Assembly: GCF_015832195.1 (NCBI RefSeq)
Contig: NC_052017.1
Location: 47,507,652 to 47,571,651, forward strand
Length of the DNA stretch: 64,000 nt
From: Motacilla alba alba
Lineage: Eukaryota > Chordata > Aves > Passeriformes > Motacillidae
Direction: 5' to 3'
Positions 1 to 14,100 of this stretch are shown piece by piece; position 1 is the first letter of the stretch, and every line of letters starts with the position of its first letter. Position numbers and translations under genes: made by a program. The notes beneath the pieces were generated by a model, which did not search any database, had not been told where the DNA came from, and was given only the letters and a program-made list of their open reading frames with translations.

Positions 1-3000
1 TCTCACACCACTTTGTTTTTCCAGTTACTCCATCCTGATGCTTCCATTTTTTTAATTTACTGACATGTTATAAATATTTCCTCTTTGGTACTAAGATCCT
101 TGATCCCTTTTCAGATGGCAATTGAGAACACTTCAGCCCTCACTCTTAATGGCATATTATATTCAGTTGTATGTCATGCATTTATGTATAATAGAAGGAT
201 AACGTATGTAATTGCCAAGTCATAAAAACACTGGTTACTATTGCTGTGGTTATTTACTCTTCATTTTACATGCAATGGTTATAACACCATCTTTGGAAGT
301 TTCCATCACTTCTATAATCATTATATTAAGCTTTTTCAGTTTTATTAATCTACTCCTGTTCCTTACCTGAAACCCTTTGTTTCAGTATAACATTAAAAAG
401 GATTGATGTCTGCTCATGAAACTCATTGCTATTTTGATGTTCCTTCATGGCAAACCCTGACAAGCTTATCTGAGAGTGTGATGCTCTTTACACTGTATAA
501 ACCCTTAAAATACATTTATTACAAAAAGGTTTTCATTTGAACTCCTGCTATCCTGGTAGGGGTCTTCCTAAGTTAAACATGGCCTCGCCAAGCAAGAAGT
601 TTTTCCAGATGGTGTGAGCTCATTTTTGTTCTGCGTTTAGCTTTTGTGCTGTTTCCACAGGATCTAAAGATGGGCTGAAGTTAAAAAACACGTGGAAAGC
701 TAAATCTCCAGGGACATGGAAGTGTTTTCATGAGATCTATAAATCTTCTCGATATATTCTAAAATTACAAATAGCTGCCTGGGCCAGATTTGATGCTAGC
801 AGTCAAGAAACTAGGCACTAATTTTACATTTTTAAACTGTCTTAGAATGGGTTTACATTTCAATGGAATTGAAATTCCATTTCAATTGGAATCTGGGTGA
901 TTCATAGCAATCAGGAGGCGCAAAAGACCTTGCTCCAGATCTTTGTGCAGTGCAAAACTGTGTCAGTCCACAGCATGCAGTGGAGCTACTCTGGCTGGCA
1001 CCAAGCAAGTCGCTGACTCTTGCTTACAACTTTCTGTCTGTGAAATCCAGGAAAGCAACCCTTCTGGAGCTGGGCAACTCCAAGGGCTGTATCAGAGAGC
1101 TCTATAACTCAGCCTGGCTCAGTCTTTTTTCCATTTCCACTGACCTCAGCAGCAGAGTGATGGTCAACCACCTCTGAAACAAAATATGAATCCATCAACT
1201 TTGCTGGTCTGTCCATGCAAGTACCCCAGGAGACATGTAACATGATATGGGGGAAGTGACCTCACAGTTCTGAGCGCTGACACTGGCTCCTCTCTGGCAT
1301 GATGAAGGCAGGATATTTTCACGTAAGCGATGAACGAGCACGCCCTTGAATTGACTGTCATTTCCTTGTCACCCTGCAAGGTGCAGCAGACGCCAGCGCT
1401 GTCTGCAGTTGCATAAACACACACCGTCAAAGAGCTGGAAGTCACACGCTGGCACAGCGCACAGGCAGTGCTCCTGCTCTTGTAATTAATGAACTCCTGG
1501 CAGGAGGCTGCTGGGATCTCAGCAGCCCCCAAAGAGCACATGCCAGACTGCTCAGGGGTGGCACTCGCTGAGATTAAAGACTTGGCTCCAGCGAAAAAGA
1601 AAGCGGAAGCAAACAGCAGCCTTCTGCCAGTAAGTGCATTTCATAAGGCCAAGACTCAGTGTTAGTGCTCAGCACAAATGGATTTTCTTTATTCATGCTC
1701 AGCTCAGTGCTTTTCAGCCTCGCTCACGGGCTCTGTGATGCTACCTGAGTATCCTGTTTGGTGCACAGGGCCCGTGGATCAAACCTCAGTGTACCTGGAG
1801 CACCACAAAAGGTCATCCTGACATGCTGAACAGAAAAGCTTTGGCCTCCCAAGCTGTAATGCATGTACAGGCATGTGTGCAACTCCAAGAGGTTCCTGTT
1901 GCTTGAGGTTTCCCTACAGTGTGGATGGTGGCAACCTCTGCTAATAATCTGGATAGTCAGTTCCATTTATATGAAATTCCTTGAGAGGACTTAAATTTAG
2001 GCCACAGAGAGTTTTGCAAGAATTCCAAGAGGAGATGTGAACACAGCTGGGTAAGACTGAGATAATCTACTCCAAAATACAGAGTGTAATGCTGTGCTAA
2101 CTCTAGGACATGGTGACACCAAATTCCTCATCTATTCAAGGTAAATGAACTCAAAAAAAGACCCAAACCCTCACTGGAGAACTGCAAATGGGCATTCTCA
2201 AAGTCAAGCCCAAAGGTTAACCCAAGGCCATCAAGGCAACTCTTTATTAAGCTTTACCTTTCCAGGCAATGACTGTCCATTTTTTTGCCATTGTGGCACC
2301 CAACGTCCAACATCTCAGTCTGAAATGCTCAGCACCAGACTGCATAGGGTGAGCAGGAAAATGTCCCACTGTGATGCCTTGCCTTTGTGAAAGCTGCTGG
2401 AACACAGACAAGGTACAGTGGATTTCGTGGAATGTTTTGTTCAAATGAGAATTTCTCTGGCATAAACTCAATGAGTCTTGCTCCTAACCCTTACTTCTTC
2501 AGAGCCAGCACAGCTTTGGCCTGCTTCATGCCCCAATTTCTGAGTTCTGGTTGGTACTCATTACTCTTAATAATCCTCAATTTTTCAGCACTGGAGATTC
2601 TTTACTACTCATTTTAAAGTCACGGTAAACATTAAGAAACCAAATCACCTTGCTATTCATGCTTCAATGGATTTATAGTGTTAGAAGTTATGGTTAACCT
2701 CTTATTTTCTGACCCTCTTATATTTTGAATTTAGGAAGAAACTTTGGACAGGAGTGAATCCTATTTTGATGTGTAAAATGGATATATGAAAGAGAGCAAA
2801 GGGGCACTAGGTAATGAACATATATAACCAAGTAGAAATGGTTTTTTATTTAATTTTGAAAGCAACCCACACATTAAAAAAATAACCTATAGCCCAATAA
2901 CATTTTGTTCTGTCTTTTGGAGATAACATACACAAGCCAACAGGCATTTAGGTCAAAGACCTAGTGACTCATTTCATATCTCTCTAATGGAAATAAACAA

Positions 3001-4870
3001 AATATTTCAGTTTATCAGGAATTTTTGAGCTCAGTATCTGTAACACAAAAAAAAACAAACCCTGAAGTCATAGATTCAGATTTCTAAAGTTCTGTTGTTG
3101 TTGTTGCAAGTATTATTGCCTTACACTGCAAATTTTAATGAAAGTTGCTGAATTTTCCTGTAGATAGAAATATCATGAAGTGATTAATTTCCTAAATTTT
3201 TTTATCCTCCTTTATCACATAACTGATTTTTTTAAGTATTATTATTGTTATCAACTGATCTGAAATTCAGACCTGTAAGTCTATAGCCATGCTTTTCATT
3301 TACTTAAATATGGATTGAATACTCCTACAGCTGATGATAAAATGGGACTTCTATTACTTTGATGAGAAAACAAATGTTTTCTACCAAAATCTGAGGAAGC
3401 AAATAACATGTTTTGCTGATCTCTGCAGTGTATTGTCTTTAACTAAAAGGGGAAAAATACTTACAGGAAACAATCTTTTTTTGAAAAACTGTTAAATGAA
3501 GCAAACTGTTAAACTCAGCTTTCACAATTCAGTTTCTTAATTCACATTTACGCACTTTAAAGATATTGTCAAAGACTGGTTTATTAAATGTTCAATTCCT
3601 GAAAAAAACCCAAAAAATTAATATTTTAATTGTCTGTAAATTCTCTCAAAACATAACTTCTGACATTCACTTTTAAAAATTAGAGACAAGACTTTGATAA
3701 CATTAATCAAAGGAAATAAAGTGCTTTCTACAGCAATCTGGGGAGATCCAGCTTCAATGCTATATATGCATTCTATATGTGAAAGTTACTTTAGAATATG
3801 TTTTGGACCCTTTAAACTTCATTTTTGTTATTCTTCAGAAATGTATACAGATAATACTGAGAAAAAAACTCTTAAGTTCTAATTGCAGATATAAACAATT
3901 ACAAAATCATGTTAAATTACACTTACTAAATTTATTAATAGATTCTTCAGAGAACTGGTTATGCTGGAAAAACCTTTCAGATTATTGTATCCAGCCATTA
4001 GCATACCACTGACAGTGGTTCTGTCTATTATAATATACCTTGAAAATTAAATTTTCAAATTTTTATTGTGTCTTATAAACCTTTATTTAACACTGCAATA
4101 TTTTAATTTACAAGATACTGAAAAGAGTTGCAAAGCTAAGAAAATGGAGAAAGGTCAAATTAGAGTTGCCTTAAAACAAAGAAACTCAACTTGGAGTTCA
4201 TGTTCTGTACACGGAGCATTGCCTCACTGAAGTGAAGACTGTACAATAAATCAAAGAAAGGGGAGCCTTAGCTGGAAATGAGGAACAAAAAAAGAAAGAG
4301 AAGAAAATGTAGGGGCTCCTGAAAGCAACAGCTTATGCACCGCAGATTCCAGTTTATAGCTCCTTGAAATGTTCAGTTCCAAACACACATTATCTCCCAG
4401 TGCTGTTAGAGAGTTAGCAAGCGATGTTTTGACTCCCAAATATGAGTTATGTCTCTGTCACACTGAAACTTACTGCTAGTTAAAGGTGATGGAAGGTTTA
4501 TCTGCCTAAATAATGATCCCCATTTGTTCCACTGCAGCTAGGGTATGTACTGAAACCTAATGAAAGCATTGGAAAGGTGCCCATTGATTTTGAAGAGATT
4601 TGGATCTGGTCCTGAAGTGTTAAAGAGAAAAAAGCTATTCTTCCTCTCCTTTCCTAATTCTAAAATAAATTGTGTATGTGATTACCTGGGCATGCTGGAG
4701 CACAGATATTGTGATAACAGAATAACAGATAACAGGCATCTTTATGCCTCAGTGCTTTATGTGTGTGTATCATACCCTAACAAACACAGACACACAGAGC
4801 ACAGTTCTTGCTCACTTAATGATTTAATTATTCCTATGTCTCTCGTAGCTGACTCATCATCCTCTTGCAT
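1..4870. other. AT-rich intergenic DNA, no gene seen
   Basis: Mostly AT-rich unique-looking sequence, with a slightly GC-richer stretch at 900-1600. It holds only short chance open frames, none with recognisable protein features. A 20-bp palindrome lies at 862-881 and a (GTT)4 run near 3093. Confidence 0.6.
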
Positions 4871-5100
4871 TAGGGTAAGGATAGATTTAGATGAGATATT
4901 TAGGAAGAAATTCTTTACTGTGAGGGTGGTGGGACACTGGAACCTGTTGACATCCCCTTACTGGAAGTGTTCAAGGCCAGGTTGGATGGGACTTTGAGCA
5001 ACCTGGTCTAATGGAAGGTGAACCCTGCCCAAGGTAGGGGGGTTGGAATGACCTGAACTTTAATGTCCCCTCCAACCTAAAACCATTCTATGATTCTGTG
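4871..5100 (+). mobile_element. CR1 LINE, 5'-truncated 3' end
   Basis: The order of blocks is that of CR1: AGGAAGAAATTCTTTACTGT, GGGACACTGGAACCTGTTGA, AGTGTTCAAGGCCAGGTTGG, then TGTCCCCTCCAACCTAAAAC, ending with the diagnostic ATTCTATGATTCTG tail at 5085-5100. The open frame over 4560-4997 that runs into it ends in the ORF2 C-terminal pattern (FRKKFFTVRVVGHWN) and is not a host gene. Confidence 0.93.
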
Positions 5101-8100
5101 GTTGCTTGGCATCAGCATCCAACTGCATCTCTCCCTGACAGTTTGATCTCCTGAGGGTGGCCTGTGGGGTGAAGAGAGTCTGTGGCATCCCTGTTTAGCA
5201 ACATCCCACTGACAACATGGCAGAAATAGTCTTTACCACAGATGGATCTGTGTTGCTGTTTGCAATTTGTCTGAAACAAATGACTTCATAGAGGTAAAAC
5301 TCTTGAACCTCTTTTCCATCCCCTGGTCAGTGCAGGTCACAGACTGGGTTACACGCACGCTACACAGAGACAAAGGAAAATTTTGTCTGGGTGCTCAGAA
5401 CCTTTTTTAATCTCACCCACACCATAATAACTTGTCCCTGTCGGACAGCAGTGCAGGGGCTGGACAGGCTTCCTGCATTGTGCTCCCAATGTCTCCTGGC
5501 TCGGGAAGTGACAACATCTTGAACTAATTTTTTTAAATGGGGGTTGATTTTAAGCAACATATTTTCCAAACTGTTTTTTTAAGTGTAAGCCTAATTTTTT
5601 TTTCTTCTTTTTCCCCCCCTTTTTTTTTAACCACTTGGCAGAGAATGGAATTCCATGAAGGACCTTGAATGAGGGACACTCAGGGCAGCCAAAGACATCA
5701 GCAACTTCTGCCAGCCACCTCTGGAAGGCAGGAGCATCGCTAAAGGCTGGATGTAGGCTCCTCCATTAATGAGCCCTTAGCCACAGACAGGATCAGTAAC
5801 CACAACCCAATCTGCTGCTCTTTCTGCAGCAGAGGGTTATCCTTTTCCACATGGCCAGGTACAACGCTTCTGGGACAAATTTGGGGATATTCATCACCAG
5901 CGGTGAGGGCGTGGGAGACAAGTTTCATCCAAACAAAGGACCACCATGTGTTGGGACTTCAGTAGAAAGGTCTCATGGTTACTGTCCTGCATATGCAGGG
6001 AGAGATTTTCACTGTATTTTCTCATCCTGGATGTTAAGAGTCATTTGAAGTGATGTGAAATAATGGGAAGCCAAAGTTTCATCTCCCCCTACTGCCTTCT
6101 TATCTTTGAGCCTCCACTTGTGGAGCTTCCTTGGCACATCATGAATCTGCACAACAGGGAAGAGGACTTGGCCAGCCCCAGCTGCTTCAGCCTTGTTGGC
6201 TTACCTTGTGTGGAAAATCCAGGAAGCGCCAAATATCATCCACTGTTTCGCCAGCCCCAAACATCCAAATGTCAAGAAAAATGCTCCCAAATATAATTAG
6301 AGTGGGTTAAATCCCCTAAAATTGCAGTGTGTTAGATTGTCAGTGGATGTACAATTGTTTCTTTGCAACTCATGGTCAGACACTCCTGCATGCCAAAGAG
6401 GACAAGTTTCCCAAAGGGATTTTTCTTTCCTTAGGCTTGCCTAGGGAAATGGGGTGGTGAAGGTGCTGCAAGACACCAGTGGGTCCACACTAGTGGGACA
6501 AGACAAGGTCCCATGCCATGCTTAGGGCTATCATGTTCTGCAGTACTTGGGAGGGTGAACCCAGGCTCTTCACAAAAGCTCAAGTTTTTCTCACTTTGTG
6601 AAATTTTCCACCTCCAACACAGACAGGATTCTCTGGCTTTAAGCTGGTTTCCATGAGGCTGGATGGGAAAGCTTCACAGCAGCAGGACATTTTATTGCTG
6701 ACTTTTGTATTTCGCCCAGACAGCATTCCTCTGACCGTGTGCCCACTGTCAATGAGTGTAGATTTTTCTTTGGTGCTTTGGGTGCTTTTATCTTCCTGAA
6801 AAGCCAGCTTCTAAGAGTATGACTGGCAGGTAGCTAATATTTAAGCTAATTTTTAATCCAGGACTCAGTGCCAAGGACTGATCTCTACACAGAGAGGTCT
6901 GGATCTTGCCCTGCAGCAGAAGAGCCTTTGCCAAGTGGCTCCCTTGAGCAAAGTGAGCAGTTGGGCGTAGGTCCTGACACCCAGCCTAATCTCTCTGGCT
7001 GTCTTCCTGAAGCAAGGAGGAGCTTTTAATCTAGATTTGGTGTTTTATCCAAGGATAGGAAACTCATAAGAGGTATAGCCCAGAGAGCATCTTGACTATG
7101 GCCAGCTTTCTAGTTCCAGTAAAGTTACAGCCCCACTTTTCCACATTAGTCTTGTGTCTGTCTCATGTCTTGACCTCTTACAACGGGCAAAACTAGGCTG
7201 TAGTTAGTTTTAGCTTCTCCACCTCTCCATCAGCTAAGCTAGAAAATGGTTGTTTAAAGAAACATAAATTTAGGTTCAGGCCATAAATAACGTATTTTTT
7301 ATCATATAGGTTGCTTGACACTGACAATTTTTGTCCGGGTCTGCACAAAAGCATTAGTCTGTAAAGGTCAGGGCTTTTTAGAAATGGGTAAATTTGGAAA
7401 CTGGGTAAGGGAAATTTACCATAAACATCCCTTCATTGCAGCTGAGGTACCAAGCCCAGGTTTCCTACAGCAAAACGTTGACTACGATAACCAAACAATA
7501 AACCTTAGATTGAGCTAAGAATTGTATTTAATATTTAGAGATCATGCATAATAATCAAATGGTACTATACCAAAATTTTGCTCTGAGGGACTCTTATGCC
7601 ATTGCGCCCCAACCCTTTAAACTTCAGAAAAAAGTAGACAAAAGGAGCTGAACCATCAATTTTCTATTAAGAAAAAGGGGAGAGGTTTTTCAGAGGGGCC
7701 AAGAAGCAGCTAGCTCAGCAGCAGGTGGCAGGGAGGGCTCAGGCCTTGCTGCACAAGTGTTTCTTATGAAAGAAGCATGATCAGGAGTGTGTTTCAATGC
7801 CTTAGCTAGTCATTTCACAGCAGAGGTTTTCAAAAATCATTGAACTACATTAGAGCATCTAATACCAAGGCTGCCACTGGATTTGATCAAAATCCCCAGA
7901 AATCTATAGGGAAACTGTGTCATTGTTACAGGAGCAGACAGGGGTACAGTCTTAAACTTGCAATTTTGCCATTAAAGGATTCAGATGTCCAGCATGGGGT
8001 CTGGTAGCCTCCGGTCCTGCAAAAATATTTAACAATTTAATGCACTTTTCAAGGCTATGAAGTTGTAGTGAATAGCAGATGCAAAAGTTTTGGCAGGACT

Positions 8101-11100
8101 TGATGCAAATTCTTCACCAAATTCTGACCCTGCCACCCAAAGTACATTCAACCCTGTTCCACACTGATGTAAAATGCTATGGAAATGCAAAGTGCTGACC
8201 AAGAGGTGAGAGTTGCATTGCCTGGGCTGTGGATGGAGAGGACATCTCCCAAGAGCAATAAACCCCACTCTTGTCTGTCTTTCCTGCTCCCAGCAGCAGC
8301 ATCTGGCTTCTCCAGAGCTTCTGTCCTGCTTCCCTTTATGCTTTGAGATTTTGCTTGTGTAAAATTGATCTGTGTTGATGCAAAAAGAAAAGAATTGGAA
8401 ATCTGGCTCATAGTCATATGACACCAGTACCTACAAGACAGGTGAGCAGCAAAAAATCTTAATTTCAGGTAGCCTTTGGACTTCAAAGCACATTGCAGAT
8501 GGCTGAATGAGATGGAGCTAAGAATGTTATGCTCCATGGTAAGATTTAGGACTATACTTTAATGACTTGGAAATATTTGGATCAGGCTTAGCAGTGCAAA
8601 TATGCCAAGCAAAGAGGTGAAACTCAGCACACAGATACCTAGAGGTACCAGTAAGAGAAAGTTAACCCTGGGCACATCACAGGTATCTCCTACAGATATG
8701 TTAATTGTGGGAGTGAGGGGGCTGCAGGAGGCTTGGGGCAGAGCCAAGGAAGGACTTTGCCCTTGCAAAGGATGGCCCAATGCCCCTGTAAGACCTCCAG
8801 CCTGAAAGGGTGGACTGTGCATACAGCAGCAGAGGTGGCTGTCCATGCTTGTCTGCAGATTTTGTGAACTTTTGTTTGCCAGAGCCCTGAAATGGAATAT
8901 TTACCACTGCCTCTCAGACACAACATGCAGAAGCTTTTATCCAATTCTTAGTTTCCACTTTGTTTGCATATCCTGCATGGGAGTAGAAGGTGATTATAAA
9001 GGCAAAAGTGTTTACATAATGTTTCTCTTCCAAGGCCCAAAGTGAATTCACTTGAAAGATTCCAGTTAACTTCAACAGGCTTTGGACCAGTGTCTCAAGG
9101 AAAGGATGCAAACTTTGATTTGCAATCTCCTGTACCATCCAGTTGATTTAGTTTGGAAAGCTAACTTGTAATTTAGCACTTAAAACATTTTAACCACTGT
9201 TTCTGAGGAATTTTAAACCTAAGCAGTATAAAAAATCATTACTCATGGACACTTTCATAGAGTCTAGTTTTTAATTTGCATTTAAGTCATGACTTTACCA
9301 AGCATTGTCTTCCTTTCTAGGTGGGACTTTAAATACAGAAAACTGATAATTTATTTTTCTCATATCTAGTAGAGGACTAGAAAGCCTCCACTGATGTTCA
9401 TAAAGCCTAGCCTTATGCTAGATTTGAAGACTGTGGCAGCTTTGTTTACATTATAGTTTGGGAGAGGATTGCCTGTCTTTTCAAAATATTTTCGGCCTTA
9501 AAATGTTAATCACTGGACTTAAAAATAGATTTAGGTCTTCCTATTTCACTATAATGACTTTTTTTTTCCTCTGTGAGACAACATGCAAAGTAAAAGTAAC
9601 GACAAACCTACTTTTGGAAAAAATTTTCAGAGAAAAAGAGGTAGTTCATTTTTGACAATTAAAAAAAATGGCACTCATTTAAACTTATGATAGTATCATT
9701 GTTGCAGACACAGTGAATGTTTTCTAACAAGAACTTTCTCTTAAATGAAAATGAAACCCACAATATAATAATGAACTGGAAGAGGATTACGTTCTGGAAT
9801 ATCCAACAGTTATCAGCTGCTCAGTACTAACTATTGTCAGTTAGCTGCTGACTTAAGGATTTTAACTAAATCCTTTCAGAAGATAACTGATTTTTCATTG
9901 TATGCTGCAAAAAGTGCATCCTTGAGAAAACTTTACAGACTGTTTTCTATAACCGGAGTATCCGAACAAGATTTCTATTCTAAACCCTTCTTCTGAAGCC
10001 ATTTCTCTTCTTTCACCTTATCTCTCTGAAGTGTGAGAATGTTTTTTTCAGTCTTTGCACATCTACCCTACCTGGGTGTCTAACATGAAAGTCATTTTCC
10101 CATGGGATAGCTGAGGCTAGAAGTGACTGCTGGTGGCCCCCAAGTCAAGCAACCTCTTTGCCTGCTGTACGTGCCAGCTCAGACAGGCTATCACCACTTT
10201 GGTGGGTCAGTGATGCCAGCTGCCCACACAGGTAGCTCTCAGTCTCAGACACTCAAGGAGATTGCTGGTTCTAGTATGCACCAAAAGCTCCTACAGTTCA
10301 AAATCCTGGGAAGCACCTTCCTCTTCCTGACTCCAAGGGTATTTGGGTGTTGAAATGTTAGTCTCTGCCACCCTTGCTGTCTCACCTGCAGATGTTTACA
10401 AAGTCTGGGCTATTGACTCCTACACCTTAGTCCCCTTCTAAGTGTTCCTCAAGTGTGTTCAAAGAGGTAGTAGAAAGAAAATAGAATATGGCAAATTATT
10501 TACCAAATAACCTGAAGGTTTAAAGACTTTTTCATATTTTCATCAGTATTTTACTATATTTGCCATTTTCCCTTTGAAACAAAGCTGACTAACTTTCAAG
10601 CAAATTTGGGAATGAAATGTTGATCTATTACAGAAGGGAACCTCATTTTGTCACATAAAAGAATGAAGAGACATCTGCAATAGATGAAGTCCCCAGACAT
10701 AGTGTGGTAAACCAGTAGACAGACTTTGTGAAATGAGGAGTAATTTATGGTCTCTTATTGGAGGACCTTTATGAATAATTCTATCCTGGAAACAACCTAA
10801 ACAGCACCAGCTACATTTTTAGAAACATTGGTAAAAAGTCAGGTCTTCTAAATTCAAATGAAATTTTAAAAATATCATAAAATACAAATGCAGTCATCAG
10901 AGTTGATCACCTTCTGAAAACAGAGGAAATAACTTCAGTTTACTTCACCTGTTTTCACTGTCATTTAGACTGATCAACATCTTCTGGAACTAAAATTTCA
11001 ACTTTCTGCAGCAAATACTCAATTCTGTATGCAGCAAGGCAGAAAAGTCTATGGTTTAGATTGGGGAAAGCCTTTTACTTCTATAGTGACAGACACAGAA

Positions 11101-14100
11101 ACACAACAACAAGGTTGGGTTTCAGGTGTGAACTGCTTCACTTCTCAATCACCTCAATCCTTTTCCTCAATCACCTGAGAGCACTGGCTAGCTCAAAGCT
11201 GTAAAAGCTGCAATTAGATTTTTATTACAATATTTAAAATTGATGGATAACTTTAAAAAGAAAAAAAAAAGTGGTATAAATCTTGGGAGTATAGGGAATG
11301 GAGACTTGGAAAAGACAGGCAAATTTTAGTTTTAAACCTAAAGTTCTTAAACCTGAAGTTTTAAACCTTAGTTTTGGCTTCTCCAAACATTACCTCAGTG
11401 GCTGATTTAAAATCACATTCTGAATTCATCACCAGTAATTTAATATGGAAATATTTTCCTCTAGGTGAAGTAAAGCATTCACCTACCTCTGCTAAGTAAA
11501 GCACCTGGATATATAATTAGGGAAATCAAGAATTCTCTTCTGATTTAATTTTCACTTCCTCCAACAACCTAAGAAGGTTCCATGTGCAAGTTGCCATACT
11601 GTACAATACAAGGCAATAAACTCCAGCCCTTTCTTTTCTGGCCAGGGTAGATCGGTCATCCTCAGGCAGGCAAGAAACCAAGAGCAACTCCAGTCTCATG
11701 TCTGTAAATTCTTGTCCCTGTGTACAAAACAGACACATTTTCTAACACACATTTCTAACATTTTCTTTTTAAACTCATCAGTGCAGCAATAATATTTTTG
11801 CAGCTTTGTGCTAGGGTTGCAGATAGCAATAAAAGAATTGCAATGAAGCCTTTGGGTGTTTATCATCCCAGATTCAGGAAGCCTGTACCAGATGGGAAGA
11901 ATGATATAGGTCATTGCAGGAAGTGTCTCCAGTGGTCCACCACTGGCACACCTTTAAAATAAAAGGGAAGTGCTGAGCATCCCTGACAACAAGCACTTTC
12001 GAATGACCCTGTGAAGGGTTGCTTTTTCTTCTTCTCTGATGGTCTGTAACCTGGCCACAAAGGGCAATGACATGCATATCCCCAGGCTGCTGGGGTTGCC
12101 TTCAAGGACTGCACCTGTCAGCAGGATTACAAGGAGATTTATGGACTGATAAAATACTGAATTAGAAGTTCTTTTAATGGACCACTTGGATGGAAAAATA
12201 GTTGCAGGTCAGCTGACAGCAAAAGTTAGACGTAGCTGAATGTCTTTTCCTAAAATCCATTTCCTTCTGCACTGAATGCAGAGCATTTACTGCAAGATTA
12301 TTGTTGCCCCAGATGGAACCCTAGATTAGACTGCATCTGAAGGAATAATTGGACAAGAACTAAAAAAACTTATTATTTACCAAAAGGCCTCCAACCCAAA
12401 CCACGACAGAGACAAAGCCACTACATTTCACAAGACCAGTCTGAAAGGAAATTCTTGTGCATCATTTAAAAGGCCATTTATTTTTATAAAATAGGACCCT
12501 CTAATGGAATAAATGTTTCACCTTCATCATTCTTATATAATTTTTAGCATATTAAAATATTGCCTTCCTTCATGAAGGATCATTCTTAAGAATTACAAGA
12601 GAGAAAATCCAACTGGACAGTCCGAGGGGATGGCTAATTATAGGATATCTTTGTTTGTACTGAAAAGACTCTGCTAAGAAAGTTAAAGAATAAGAACTTT
12701 AAATATTGACCTTGCCATCAGCTTCTAAATGGTTTTTTTTTTTGGCAGGAATATTTTTAAATTCCTCTCAAATAACCTTTTGATAATATTTAAACTTTAT
12801 TTTTACATACTCTTTGAGAACAAACCAGTTTGTTGAATCTTTTTGTTCTGCAAATTTAGCAATCATATGAGACCTCTTTCTTTAGCAAAACCAATATTTT
12901 AACACTGAGATATCCAAAACTTCCTGCAAATTAATTATCACATAGTAAAACCTGAGAGAACAGCAATTACAACACTGACAAAGTTACCTTAAAGGTTAAA
13001 ATAACTTTTCCCAAAGTTCTAGCTTAGTGTGCTCCAATCTTTTTCTCTCAATGCTCTAGAAGAGTAGAGAAATGGGAGGGTGGGCTTGAAGAAGTACAAG
13101 AATCCCAGACTGCAGTACAGGAACAATTTTTTTTAATTTGACCCCAATTTTTCTTGTAAGACCATGCTTTGATAAAGATTTAACCTTTTACAGTTAGAAT
13201 TACAGGTGATTATAAAGAGAATTTCAGTTAGGAGTGTTTAATCTACAAGTGGTGAGCAGACAAAATGGAATTCATTCTTATACCTATTTTTTAAATAACA
13301 ATGCATTTGTCATATTTAGAAAAATTTTTGAGTTGGTGAGTGAAAGAGAGCATTTCTGTAGGAACTGATGTACCTTTCCCTCATTTTTTTAAGACATGAT
13401 GGAAGTTCAAGGGCAGTGTAAACTCAGGCAGGGCAGGATGTGCTCAATGTCAGCCTTCAAGATTGTAAATTTTGAAGTCAATAAAAAACAAAAAAGAAAA
13501 ACTAAAATCCTTTACATAAGCTTTTCAAAAACATGGGGGTTTTGTGCTGATTTTTTTAAAAATAATCTGTTCTCAAGACACTGTTTTTGTTCAGTCAATA
13601 ATAAATCAAAGAAACAGCAGCTAAAGCATTTCAATATAGCCTGAAGTCAGATGCAACAGTTATCCTGTACCTTCAGGAAAGCCAGAAAGCCAAATGCCAG
13701 TGGATTTTTCCCCGTCTCCACAAGAAAACTGTATCCTCTATCAGTGAACAGGAACGCAGTTCTGACCATGACTGTAAAACGAATGCCACAGGAAGAGCCA
13801 GAGACCAAGATAAATAATTACAACCCTGCTACAGGCTTCACAAACAAAACCCAATAGGACAAAACTGTACAGAACTTTCAGCAGATGAGTGTTTTAGTTC
13901 CCAGCAGATGGACAGGATGTACCATGGAAAGCTGTTGCCTGCTGTACCCAGCTATGACCTGAATCCTGTGCTGTCTTCCACTTCAGGAAAAGCATCAGGT
14001 GTAGATGAAATGCATCACAGTAAATCAGTCCAAAGTAAACAGCTGAGAAACAACCATTCCTCTGCACTAGAAACTTGTGATCACCAACAGCAATGGTTTT

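Noticed and set aside
4560..4997. 145-codon + strand open frame
   Set aside because: Its 3' third is the CR1 ORF2 C-terminus and the rest is unrelated AT-rich sequence, so it is a chance fusion with a repeat.
8106..9095. Possible old amniote interspersed repeats
   Set aside because: Only short motif resemblance at two places; too weak to call without a repeat-library search.
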